Source of the DNA: Alphaproteobacteria bacterium
Lineage (GTDB): Bacteria > Pseudomonadota > Alphaproteobacteria > Caulobacterales > Caulobacteraceae
DNA: 40,138 nt
Assembly (NCBI GenBank): GCA_003241825.1
Contig: QBLX01000001.1
Span: forward strand, 1 to 40,138
Direction: 5' to 3'
Shown: piece after piece, positions 18,087-26,290 of the stretch
How positions within the stretch are numbered: the stretch's first letter is position 1
Layout of the letters: every line of letters starts with the position of its first letter
Notes under the pieces: generated by a model
Told to the model about the DNA's origin: nothing
Databases searched by the model: none
Seen by the model: the letters and a program-made list of their open reading frames with translations, nothing else
Translations under genes and position numbers: made by a program

Positions 18087-18319
18087 TTTCTGATTGTGTG
18101 ACGAGCAGGTGACCGAACGCCCTCTTCAACGGCGTCAGCCATGCCGTGAATCCAGACAGCACAATGTACGTAAATCCCGACAAGACCTTGCCCGCGCCGG
18201 CCAGAACTCGCCAACGCTCGCCTCCGGCCTGACTGCGGACGAACGGCTTCACTCCCTGCGGCTGAGCGACTGAAACGGTGATTGCAACTCAGCCAATTCC
18301 GAAGCTCGCGCGGTAAGCC

Positions 18320-19942
18320 TCAGAGCGCCCGGTATCTGAAGTTTCGGAAACGGGCCTCGCCCTCCCCTGCTGCATAGATAGCCGGCCGCAGCATCATGAA
18401 GCCGCCCCGCACATTCTGATTGTAGCCTGAGACCTCCATTCCCCGGTCGAACCTCTTCCAGGTCACGCCGTCGCTCGACGTATCGAAGAACACATTCTGG
18501 AAGGCGTTCGTCAGGCGAAGATGCAGCTGCGAGCCATGGTTGTGAGCGGGCCGTCCGCACTCGATGCCATATTGGTGGGTGACGTAGCGAGTCGGGTCGA
18601 AACCAAGCCCGGCGTAGAGTTGACGGTCATAGAACAGGATCAGCCCGGCAATCGTGCCCGGATCAATCTCGATCTCGCATTCCAACTCATAGGCCTGGTC
18701 CCCCTGAACGAAGGTCAATGGAGAGCAGTTGCTTGGCGCGGTGCCCTTGGCACGCATGTGCAGGACGCCGTCTTCACGTTTGAGGCGGGCCTTTTCGTTT
18801 AGCTGCGGGTCATAGAAGCTCCACTGGATCCCGAACTTGTCGCTGGAAAAATCGTCGGACAGCGCCATGCCATGCGGAAGCGCCTCCCCTCCCGCCGGCA
18901 TTGGCAGGGGCGTCGCGAGGTCGCCGCCTGTTGCACGGAACCAGCCATCATCCGTCCACTCGACAGGGTCCATGAGTGTCTGGCGACCCAGGCTCCAGTA
19001 GGCGTTTTCGTAGCCATGATAGACCATGTACCAATCGCCTGCCGGCCCCTCGACCAGAGTTGCATGGCCTCGAGACCACCATTTCTCCGCGCCCGAGCGG
19101 GTCCGGACGATCGGATTGTGGGGACAATCTTCCCAAGGTCCGTGGATGGTTCGCGATCTTGCTGCAATGACCATGTGGCCTGTCGGCGGCCCTGCCGTGC
19201 CGCCGACGGCCGTGATCATGTAGAAATACTCGCCCCGCCTCATCAGTTTAGGGCCTTCGGGCGAGAACCCTTCCACGATCCAGTCATCGGGGTAACGCCA
19301 CGGATCGTAGACGTGCTCCAGTTCGCCAGCGGTAGCCAAGCCGTCATCGGTTAGCCTCACACGATCGCCTCCGCTCAGGAACAGATAGCGTTTGCCGTCC
19401 TCGCCAACGACGTGACCCGGGTCGATGTGCCGGGGCAGCTTGAGGTCGATGGGCTCCGACCAGGGCCCCTCGATGTTGTCAGCCCATATCACGTAGTTTG
19501 ATCTGTAATCCGGCAGCCGTGCCGGAATGTAGACGTAATAGCGATCGCCATGTTTGCAGAGCTCCGGAGCCCAGACCGACCCGATGTTTGTGGTCAGCGC
19601 CGCGACGACAGGTTGCCAGTTCACCAGATCGCGTGACCGCCAGATATGTATCCCCGGAACCGACTCGAATGATGAGAAGGTCATGAAATAATCGTCCCCA
19701 TCCTTGAGGATCGTCGGATCCGGACGGTCACCGGACATGATGGGGTTCAGGAACGTCCCGTCGCCCAGATCAGCCTTGCGTTGGTTCTCGATTCCTCTTG
19801 CCCAGCGCATGTGGGCCCACTCGCGACCCAGGGGGGCAGCCTCCTGAATCGATTGGGCCTTGAGTGAACCGACGGGTAGCGCAGCAAGAGCGACGCCACC
19901 GAGGAGGTTCGACAAAGCAGCACGGCGGTGAAGGGATGGCAT
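18320..19942 (-). CDS. Secreted glycoside hydrolase family 43 protein (arabinosidase/xylosidase type)
   Basis: A 540-residue exported glycosidase with a five-bladed propeller catalytic domain. The signal region MPSLHRRAALSNLLGG has paired arginines followed by a hydrophobic core ending SLKAQ, so Tat or Sec export is possible. GH43 features are visible in order: GDRPDPTILKDGDDYFM with the catalytic base Asp, SVWAPELCKHGDRYYVY, HIDPGHVV with the pKa-modulating Asp, and VEGFSPEGPKL with the likely acid Glu, then HATLVEGPAGDWYMVYHGY. From about residue 350 a second beta-sandwich domain follows, as in long GH43 enzymes. It probably removes arabinose or xylose from pectin side chains and so could feed the pentose operon at 24339. 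It is transcribed away from the beta-helix gene at 20210. The exact linkage is not readable from sequence. Confidence 0.88.
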   Translation of the reverse strand: MPSLHRRAALSNLLGGVALAALPVGSLKAQSIQEAAPLGREWAHMRWARGIENQRKADLGDGTFLNPIMSGDRPDPTILKDGDDYFMTFSSFESVPGIHIWRSRDLVNWQPVVAALTTNIGSVWAPELCKHGDRYYVYIPARLPDYRSNYVIWADNIEGPWSEPIDLKLPRHIDPGHVVGEDGKRYLFLSGGDRVRLTDDGLATAGELEHVYDPWRYPDDWIVEGFSPEGPKLMRRGEYFYMITAVGGTAGPPTGHMVIAARSRTIHGPWEDCPHNPIVRTRSGAEKWWSRGHATLVEGPAGDWYMVYHGYENAYWSLGRQTLMDPVEWTDDGWFRATGGDLATPLPMPAGGEALPHGMALSDDFSSDKFGIQWSFYDPQLNEKARLKREDGVLHMRAKGTAPSNCSPLTFVQGDQAYELECEIEIDPGTIAGLILFYDRQLYAGLGFDPTRYVTHQYGIECGRPAHNHGSQLHLRLTNAFQNVFFDTSSDGVTWKRFDRGMEVSGYNQNVRGGFMMLRPAIYAAGEGEARFRNFRYRAL

Positions 19943-20170
19943 CGCGGACCTCGTGGATGGATCAAAGACAAGGGTGGCCGCGAGCGGACCGAAGACGTGA
20001 TAGCCGGGGCCATAGTGCCCGGGCAGCCCCCGTGAGTTCCGGCCCGTGCGCGATGGAAAGACCGGGAGCCTGACACATGCTGCTCGCCATGCCGCACCTC
20101 CCTTTGCGAGCCAGGATGATCAGACGGGCTTCGTCGGCCAACCTGCCAGGCACTGATCTCTCAACCATGA

Positions 20171-20189
20171 TATGATAATACTTTTCGTC
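20171..20189 (+). promoter_or_regulatory. Shared promoter/operator element A2
   Basis: TATGATAATACTTTTCGTC, matching element A1 at 16 of 19 positions and in the same direction relative to its gene. It ends 21 bases before the start at 20210 and so could be the minus-10 region or an operator over it. It lies in the 267-base region between the divergent GH43 and beta-helix genes, in which I see no other feature. Confidence 0.5.
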
Positions 20190-20209
20190 GGAAATCTAGG
20201 GAGGGAATA

Positions 20210-23200
20210 ATGGTCCGTTGGTCCTGGCTGGCCGCAGCGTCATGGCTGCTGTCGACCACCGTCACCGCTCAGGTCCCGGATCCGCTCGCTGGCTGGAATG
20301 CGCCGCCAATAGACTTTTCACATGCCGGTTATCTCGGCGGCGGCGTTCTGCTGCCGCAGCCACTGGCGACGATCCTTGTCGCTCCCGGTCCGGGTGACGA
20401 TACCGACCGTGTCATGGCGGCAGTGCGGCAAGTCGAACAGCGTCCGTACGACCCGCAGGGCAGACGCGGGGTCGTGCAGTTGGAGCCAGGAGAGTTTCAG
20501 ATTGGTGGCCAGCTTCGCCTTGAATCCGGCGGCGTCATTTTGCGGGGTGCGGGAAGCGACATCGACGGGACGCTTCTGATCGCGACCGGCCATGATCGTC
20601 GCGCCCTGATTCGCATCGCTGGACCGTCAGGAAACCTGATAAGGGTTGGGGTGCCGCGCCCCGTATCCGCACCGGCCGGGGTCGGAACCAGAACGGTGGA
20701 GCTCGACGACGTCACCGGCCTCTCGGTCGGCGAGGCAGTCGTCTTGCGTCGTGCAAGCTCGGCCGACTGGATTGCGAGCCTGGGGATGGACGCCTTCGTT
20801 GGCTGGCGGCCGGAGTCCCGATTGAACTGGGAGCCGGGATCACGGGACGTCGTCTGGGACAGGCGGATCGTTGCCATTGATGGCAACAGCGTAACGCTGG
20901 ACGCACCCCTGACCATGGCGATTGGCGGGCCTGGCGAAGTGACGCTGGCGACAGGAGCATCGGTTACGCGCATCGGCGAAATCGGCGTGGAGCATCTGCG
21001 AATGATCTCCCGGTCCGACCCTGCCCGAGAAGCGGATGAGGATCACAGCTGGTTCGGCATCTCGATCGACAGCGCGGAAGACAGCTGGGTCAGCAACGTG
21101 GTGGCGACGGGTTTCGTCAGTTCCGTCGTGGACCTCGGCGCGACGAGTCGGAGGATCACGGTGCAGGACGTGTCCGCCTCCGACCCCGTGTCTGAGCTGG
21201 GCGGTCTACGACGGCGGGTTTTCTACTCCGCAGGCCAGCAGACCCTCTTCGTTCGCTGCAACAGCCGCGACGGCATCCACGACTTTGGTTTCGGTCACGC
21301 TGCGGCCGGACCCAATGTGTTTCTGGATTGCGAAGCGACGAACGCCAATGGCGACAGCGGAACTCTGGAGAGCTGGGCTTCGGGAGCCTTGTTTGACAGC
21401 GTAAAGGTCCGCGGGAACGCCTTGAACCTCACCCATCGCGGACGTGACGGTCAAGGCGTGGGCTGGTCGGCTGCAAACTCGATCCTCTGGAACTGCGAGG
21501 CAACCGATGTCGAAGTCCGCACACCGCCCGGCGCAATGAATGCGGCGATCGGCTGCCGCGGCGAACTGACGGGAGACGGCGCGCTTGAAGATCCGCGGAT
21601 CCAGCCCGGGCGGGATTTTTATCGGGCTCAGCCAAAGTCGCCCTCAAGCCTGTATCGTGCGCAACTGGAGAGGCGGTTGGGACCGGACGCGCTGACCAGC
21701 CTTGCACCGGTGCGTGTTCCGTTGATCCCGCCCTCAACGCCGCGCCTGAGCGAAGCCGACGTCGCGAAACATGTTGCGGACTCCCGTATCCCCACTCAGA
21801 GCCACCCGCTGACACTTACAGGCGGTCAGTTTCTGATCGACGGAAAGCCCGCCCTTACGAGGCGAATCGGCTTTTCGTTCTTTCAGGCCCAGATGGTCCC
21901 GGTCCTTGCGCCGTCTTTCGGGCCGGCACTGACCCGTTTTGCTCCCGGCCTTGAGGGCGTCGGCCTTACCGACGATCTGGAGGCACTGGCAGGCAGCCTG
22001 GGGACGGGCGACTATGTAGTTCACAACTATGGCCTTTGGTATGATCGGCGCAGGGTTGATCACGACTTCTACGGTTCGCCCGATCAGCGCACTGGCGAAG
22101 TCTGGGGCCCGTTCATGGAGGTTCCCTGGGCCCGGAGCGGCGAAGGACGTGCCTGGGATGGCCTCAGCAAATATGATCTGACGCGTTTCAACCCCTGGTT
22201 CTTTGATCGCATCGCGCAGTTTGCGGACCAGGCCGAGAACCAGGGCGTCGTTCTCTTTCATAAATTCTACATGCAGCATTGGCTGCTCGAAAGCCGGTCA
22301 CACTACGTCGACTTCCCTTGGCGTCCGGTCAATTCCCTGCAGGCGACCGGCATGCCCAATGAGGTTCCTGCGTCCGAAACCTTCTGGGATGTGTCTGACG
22401 AACAGAGGCAAAATCTTCACCGGCTCTACATCCGGCATACCCTGGAGGCACTGAGAGGGCGCACGAATGTCATCTACGGGCTCGACCCGGAATACACGGG
22501 GCCGCTCTCGTTCGTACAATTCTGGCTGGACACGATCGCCGACTGGGAAGGCGAAACCGGGCAGTCAGTCCGGGTCGCTGTCGAGGTTCCGAAAGACCAG
22601 ATGGATGCCTTGCTGGCCGACCCTGTACGATCCCGGATGATCGATGCGATTGGCTTTCATCACTGGGTCTATCGGCCGGATGGAGCGCTATTCGCGATCA
22701 AGGGCGGCCTGAACCGGGCACCCCGACAACAGGTCGATGCCATCGCCTTGCCCGCCGAGCTGGAGGGTCAGGCGGACCCTGGCGCGGTTCGTCGCGCCCT
22801 CTGGCGTTCGACCCCGGCCATGCGCTACCGGGCCTACAGGGAATACCGCGATCAGGGCCCGGAACGGGCCATCATCGGGGCCGCGGACGATTTCCCGGCG
22901 TTCAGCCTGGCATGGGAAGGCGCATTGCCAGCCGCGTTCAGGGCCACGCTTCGACTTGACCCATCTTTGCTGCAAGCGACAGGGACGGCCTGGGCCATGT
23001 CAGCCCGTGACACCATCGTGGTGTTCAGCATGAGCGGCGCCGCAGTAAACCTCGAACGGCCGTTGACCGCGGATACGTCGGCGCGGTGGATCGGTCAGAA
23101 TGGCGAGTCTGTGCTCACCACCCTCCCCGCTGCGGCGCACCAACTCAGCCCACCGACCGGGCTGATGTATGCGCCCTGGGCTGTCGTCCTCCAGATCAAG

Positions 23201-23215
23201 AGCGGCGAACGTTAG
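20210..23215 (+). CDS. Secreted two-module enzyme: right-handed beta-helix plus C-terminal barrel-like domain
   Basis: A 1001-residue exported protein of unknown reaction. A signal peptide ends at TVTAQ (about residue 21). Residues about 40-450 look like a right-handed beta-helix of the pectate-lyase superfamily: DDTDRVMAAVRQVEQ, GVVQLEPGEFQIGGQLRLESGGVILRG in three short pieces, and later turns with DSAEDSWVSNV and CEATNANG. From about residue 540 a second module begins (FLIDGKPALTRRIGFSF) with features of a TIM-barrel glycosidase: VVHNYGLWYDRR, GVVLFHKFYMQHWLLES, NVIYGLDPEYTGPLSF and IDAIGFHHWVYRPDG. I recall similar C-terminal regions in uncharacterised proteins of Bacteroidetes polysaccharide loci (possibly DUF6298) but cannot verify it. 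The start has GGGAGG upstream. It ends 73 bases before the lacI gene. Confidence 0.72.
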   Translation: MVRWSWLAAASWLLSTTVTAQVPDPLAGWNAPPIDFSHAGYLGGGVLLPQPLATILVAPGPGDDTDRVMAAVRQVEQRPYDPQGRRGVVQLEPGEFQIGGQLRLESGGVILRGAGSDIDGTLLIATGHDRRALIRIAGPSGNLIRVGVPRPVSAPAGVGTRTVELDDVTGLSVGEAVVLRRASSADWIASLGMDAFVGWRPESRLNWEPGSRDVVWDRRIVAIDGNSVTLDAPLTMAIGGPGEVTLATGASVTRIGEIGVEHLRMISRSDPAREADEDHSWFGISIDSAEDSWVSNVVATGFVSSVVDLGATSRRITVQDVSASDPVSELGGLRRRVFYSAGQQTLFVRCNSRDGIHDFGFGHAAAGPNVFLDCEATNANGDSGTLESWASGALFDSVKVRGNALNLTHRGRDGQGVGWSAANSILWNCEATDVEVRTPPGAMNAAIGCRGELTGDGALEDPRIQPGRDFYRAQPKSPSSLYRAQLERRLGPDALTSLAPVRVPLIPPSTPRLSEADVAKHVADSRIPTQSHPLTLTGGQFLIDGKPALTRRIGFSFFQAQMVPVLAPSFGPALTRFAPGLEGVGLTDDLEALAGSLGTGDYVVHNYGLWYDRRRVDHDFYGSPDQRTGEVWGPFMEVPWARSGEGRAWDGLSKYDLTRFNPWFFDRIAQFADQAENQGVVLFHKFYMQHWLLESRSHYVDFPWRPVNSLQATGMPNEVPASETFWDVSDEQRQNLHRLYIRHTLEALRGRTNVIYGLDPEYTGPLSFVQFWLDTIADWEGETGQSVRVAVEVPKDQMDALLADPVRSRMIDAIGFHHWVYRPDGALFAIKGGLNRAPRQQVDAIALPAELEGQADPGAVRRALWRSTPAMRYRAYREYRDQGPERAIIGAADDFPAFSLAWEGALPAAFRATLRLDPSLLQATGTAWAMSARDTIVVFSMSGAAVNLERPLTADTSARWIGQNGESVLTTLPAAAHQLSPPTGLMYAPWAVVLQIKSGER

Positions 23216-23288
23216 AGACCATTGGCTTGACGGACCCTGCGGTTTGCCGCGACTTCGCAAATCCGACCCATATCTGCGGTGACCTTAT

Positions 23289-24293
23289 ATGATCGACGAC
23301 GACCGCAAACCGACCATCGGTGATGTGGCTCGCCTTGCAGGCGTATCGCCGATGACTGTGTCGCGCGTCATCAACGAGAGCGCGCGTGTCAGGCCCGAAA
23401 CCAGAACCAGGGTCGAGACTGTGATCGCCGCTACGGGCTACGCGCCAGACCCGGCAGCAAGGATCCTTGCAAGGGCCGGAGCCGGTCGGATCGGGCTGCT
23501 GTATGCAAACCCAAGCAATGCCTATCTGGCCGAGGTGCTGGCGGGTGCCCTGTCAGGTGCGCGTGCCGCCGGTCTGTTTCTATTGATTGAGCCATCCCGC
23601 GCCGGAGACCCGGTCGCAGAACGTCTGGCCGTCTCTCGCCTCGTAGCCGGTGGAGCCCAAGGCCTGATCGTACCGCCTCCGCTCGGAGAATCCCCTGCGA
23701 CGCTGCAGGCGATTTCGAAGGCGGGCTTGCCTGCCGTGGTTCTGGCGGCACCCGCGCACCTTGCCGACCTCGTCAGCCTGCGCGTCGACGACAGCGCAGC
23801 GGCTCGCCAGATGACCGAGTATCTCATGAGCCTCGGCCACAGATGTATCGGCTTCATTCAAGGGCCGGACGACCAGAGCGCGAGCGCGGAGCGTCGGAGG
23901 GGGGCAGAAGAAGCCGTGGCGCTGCAGCCCGATGCCCGGCTATCAGTCGTGGCAGGGGACTTCACGTATCGCTCCGGGCTGGAGGCGGCTCGTGTCCTGC
24001 TGGCGCAATCACCGAGACCGACCGCGATCTTTGCCAGCAACGACGACATGGCTTCGGGCGCATTGGCGGCGATTCACGGTGCCGGACTGGACACTCCGGG
24101 GGATGTGTCCGTTGCCGGCTTTGATGACAGCTATGTTGCAGCCAGTTCCTGGCCCACCCTGACCACCATCCGCCAACCCGCAGCAGAGATGGCGCACGAG
24201 GCGGCCATTCGCCTGGCTCGACCGGGGGACGCACCCCTGCCGGTACGGCATTTGCTGATTATCCGGGAAAGCACCGCCCCCGTCGCCGATTGA
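23289..24293 (+). CDS. LacI-family transcriptional regulator, candidate repressor of the xyl operon
   Basis: A 334-residue repressor with an N-terminal helix-turn-helix and hinge (TIGDVARLAGVSPMTVSRVIN, residues 9-29, shown here as the standard LacI pattern) and a periplasmic-binding-protein-like sugar-sensing core (IGLLYANPSNAYLAEVLAGAL, FASNDDMASGALAAIHGAGL, VAGFDDSYVAASSWPTLTT, each a typical LacI segment). It lies directly upstream of xylX on the same strand, and a near-perfect 16-base palindrome of LacI-operator type lies between them, so local repression relieved by a pentose or its derivative is likely. It could be the counterpart of the Caulobacter xylose repressor XylR; equivalence is not tested. 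Its ATG at 23289 has only a weak ribosome site. Confidence 0.9.
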   Translation: MIDDDRKPTIGDVARLAGVSPMTVSRVINESARVRPETRTRVETVIAATGYAPDPAARILARAGAGRIGLLYANPSNAYLAEVLAGALSGARAAGLFLLIEPSRAGDPVAERLAVSRLVAGGAQGLIVPPPLGESPATLQAISKAGLPAVVLAAPAHLADLVSLRVDDSAAARQMTEYLMSLGHRCIGFIQGPDDQSASAERRRGAEEAVALQPDARLSVVAGDFTYRSGLEAARVLLAQSPRPTAIFASNDDMASGALAAIHGAGLDTPGDVSVAGFDDSYVAASSWPTLTTIRQPAAEMAHEAAIRLARPGDAPLPVRHLLIIRESTAPVAD

Positions 24294-24313
24294 CATTCGC
24301 CATCCCGCTAGTG

Positions 24314-24329
24314 ATGTTACCGCTAACAT
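24314..24329. promoter_or_regulatory. LacI-type operator ATGTTACCGCTAACAT upstream of xylX
   Basis: A 16-base even palindrome with a central CG and a single mismatched pair, in the 45-base gap between the lacI stop and the xylX start. The form (TGTTANCGNTAACA) is what LacI-family dimers bind. It ends nine bases before the xylX ATG, where bound repressor would block the promoter or early transcription. Its sequence differs from the ACCGGTGTCAT sites. Confidence 0.78.
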
Positions 24330-24338
24330 ATCGCCAGA

Positions 24339-25487
24339 ATGCCGATGCGGGTGCCCTTGAAACTGATCAACGACATGCCCGAAGACTGGCGCGACGGGTT
24401 CTTCATGGGGCGGTTGCTGCTGGCCGAAGGCCCGACGCCGGTCGTTGTCCGGGGCGGTGAGGTTTTCGACATTTCCGCGACCGCGCCCACGACTGCCCAA
24501 GCCATTGCAGAAGGTGGTCTGGAGGCTCTGGTCGGGCCGTCGCTGGGTCGGCTCGAAGATCTGAACCTGACAGACACCTCCACCATTCCACGCCTGCTTT
24601 CGCCGCTGGACCTTCAGTGCGTGAAGGCGTCGGGCGTCACGTTCGCCGTCTCTGCCATTGAGCGCGTGATCGAGGAGCGGGCCCGAGGTGACGCCGCGGC
24701 GGCGCAGACCATCCGTGCCAGGCTCGCTGATCGGATTGGCGCCGACCTGTCGGCGGTAAAGCCAGGTTCCGCCGAAGCCATGGCCCTCAAGGTCGTGCTG
24801 ATCGGCGAAGGCTTGTGGTCGCAATATCTCGAGGTGGCTATCGGGAAGGACGCAGAAATCTTCACCAAGGCACCTGTTCTTGCCTCGGTCGGCTGGGGTG
24901 ATCAGGTCGGCGTAAGGTCCGACAGCGACTGGAACAATCCCGAGCCCGAGGTCGTCCTCATCTGCGATCCTGACGGTCAAGCCATCGGCGCGGCGCTGGG
25001 GAATGACGTCAATCTGCGAGACGTGGAAGGGCGGTCGGCGCTGCTGCTGGGCAAGGCCAAGGACAACAATGCGTCCGCTGCCGTCGGCCCCTGGATCCGG
25101 CTGTTCGACAAGAGTTTCGGGATCGATGATGTCCGGGACGCGATTGTGTCACTGAGCGTCAACGGGGACGACGGCTTCGAGCTTACGGGCCAGTCATCCA
25201 TGCGTCTGATCAGCCGCGATCCGCTTGACCTTGCAGCGCAGACCCTGTCGTCGTCGCATCAGTACCCCGACGGGTTCGCCCTTTATCTTGGCACCATGTT
25301 CGCGCCGATCGACGACCGCGACGCACCCGGCGAAGGGTTCACCCACAAGGCTGGCGATCGGGTCTGCGTGTCGTCGCCCAGGCTTGGTACCTTGCGAAAT
25401 ACGGTCGCCGCTTGCGAGGACGCCCCTCCCTGGACGTTCGGCATATCCGCCTTGATGGCCAACCTGGCAGGGCGGGATCTGTTGTGA
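24339..25487 (+). CDS. xylX: 2-keto-3-deoxy-D-xylonate (pentonate) dehydratase, XylX type
   Basis: Converts 2-keto-3-deoxy-pentonate to 2-oxoglutarate semialdehyde in the Weimberg pathway, in the cytoplasm. The 382-residue protein belongs to the fumarylacetoacetate-hydrolase fold and closely follows what I remember of C. crescentus XylX: LLSPLDLQCVKASGVTFAVS, IERVIEERARGD, LWSQYLEVAIG, WNNPEPEVVL with metal-binding acids, LGNDVNLRDVEGRSALLL, KAKDNNAS, and HQYPDGFALYLGTMFAP. It is the first gene of the operon, with the LacI-type operator just upstream. The ATG at 24339 has no clear ribosome site; ATG 24345 or the later MPEDW methionine could be used, and a leaderless transcript is possible. 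The next gene overlaps its stop by four bases. Whether the in vivo substrate comes from xylose or arabinose is not decided. Confidence 0.9.
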   Translation: MPMRVPLKLINDMPEDWRDGFFMGRLLLAEGPTPVVVRGGEVFDISATAPTTAQAIAEGGLEALVGPSLGRLEDLNLTDTSTIPRLLSPLDLQCVKASGVTFAVSAIERVIEERARGDAAAAQTIRARLADRIGADLSAVKPGSAEAMALKVVLIGEGLWSQYLEVAIGKDAEIFTKAPVLASVGWGDQVGVRSDSDWNNPEPEVVLICDPDGQAIGAALGNDVNLRDVEGRSALLLGKAKDNNASAAVGPWIRLFDKSFGIDDVRDAIVSLSVNGDDGFELTGQSSMRLISRDPLDLAAQTLSSSHQYPDGFALYLGTMFAPIDDRDAPGEGFTHKAGDRVCVSSPRLGTLRNTVAACEDAPPWTFGISALMANLAGRDLL

Positions 25488-26242
25488 GCAGCGCGATCTA
25501 CCCTTCCCTGCGAGGCCGGCTGGTGGTGGTCACCGGTGGAGGCAGCGGCATCGGCGCCGCCCTGACCGAAGGCTTTGCTCGCCAGGGAGCGAGGGTTTTC
25601 TTTCTCGATATTGCCGAGCAAGCCTCGCAGGCCCTCAAGCAAGACCTGACAGGTTGCGATCCGCCGCCCGAATTCCGCGCCTGCGACTTGCAGAATATCG
25701 AGGCCCTTCAGGCCACCCTTTCTGACATCAATGTCGACCATGGGCCGATCGATGTTCTCGTGAACAACGCTGCCAATGACGACCGGCATGCTCTTGCCGA
25801 CGTCACCCCGGCCTATTGGGACGAGCGCATCGGGGTCAATCTGCGTCACCTCTATTTCGCGGCCCAGGCGGTTGCGCCCGGGATGAGGGATCGGGGCCGG
25901 GGCGTGATTCTCAATCTCGGTTCCATCAGCTGGCACCTCGGTTTGCCAGACCTGTCGATCTACGAAACAGCAAAGGCTGGCATCGAGGGCATGACACGGG
26001 CTCTTGCGCGCGAACTTGGAACGGACGGCGTCCGGGTCGTCTGCATCGTTCCTGGCAATGTGCGAACGCCCCGCCAGATGCAATGGTACACGCCCGAGGG
26101 AGAGGCGGAGATCGTCGCCGCGCAATGCCTGAAGGGCCGGATAGAACCGATGGATGTCGCGGCTCTTGCGCTGTTTCTGGCCTCGGACGACGCTCGCTAC
26201 ATCACGGGCCACGAGTATTTTCTGGACGCTGGCTGGCGTTAG
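25484..26242 (+). CDS. xylB: D-xylose 1-dehydrogenase (SDR family), XylB type
   Basis: Oxidises the pentose at C1 to the lactone with NAD(P)+, the first catabolic step. The 252-residue short-chain dehydrogenase has the cofactor motif TGGGSGIG (17-24), NNAAN (94-98), and the catalytic Ser147, Tyr160 and Lys164. Segments such as NDDRHALADVTPAYWDERI, SISWHLGLPDL, WYTPEGEAEIVAAQCLKGRI and TGHEYFLDAGWR match my memory of Caulobacter XylB very closely. The GTG at 25484 is chosen because VSSAIYPSL matches that N-terminus and because it overlaps the xylX stop as GTGA, giving translational coupling. Asp42 after the glycine motif suggests NAD preference. L-arabinose dehydrogenase activity is also possible. 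Confidence 0.92.
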   Translation: MSSAIYPSLRGRLVVVTGGGSGIGAALTEGFARQGARVFFLDIAEQASQALKQDLTGCDPPPEFRACDLQNIEALQATLSDINVDHGPIDVLVNNAANDDRHALADVTPAYWDERIGVNLRHLYFAAQAVAPGMRDRGRGVILNLGSISWHLGLPDLSIYETAKAGIEGMTRALARELGTDGVRVVCIVPGNVRTPRQMQWYTPEGEAEIVAAQCLKGRIEPMDVAALALFLASDDARYITGHEYFLDAGWR

Positions 26243-26290
26243 CCGGTCGTCACAATAACGGGCCGAAAGGGTCCACGGGGGAGAATGGGC

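Noticed and set aside
18046-18252. A 68-codon minus-strand open frame upstream of the TonB receptor
   Set aside because: It spans the regulatory elements, has no ribosome site and no recognisable domain, and the region behaves as intergenic.
18260-18294. Inverted repeat GGCTGAG...CTCAGCC after the GH43 gene as terminator
   Set aside because: The arms are seven bases with a 21-base loop and no T-run, so termination is not supported.
25530-25542. CACCGGTG inside xylB as a further operator
   Set aside because: It is the codon sequence of the conserved cofactor motif VVTGG and lacks the TCAT extension.
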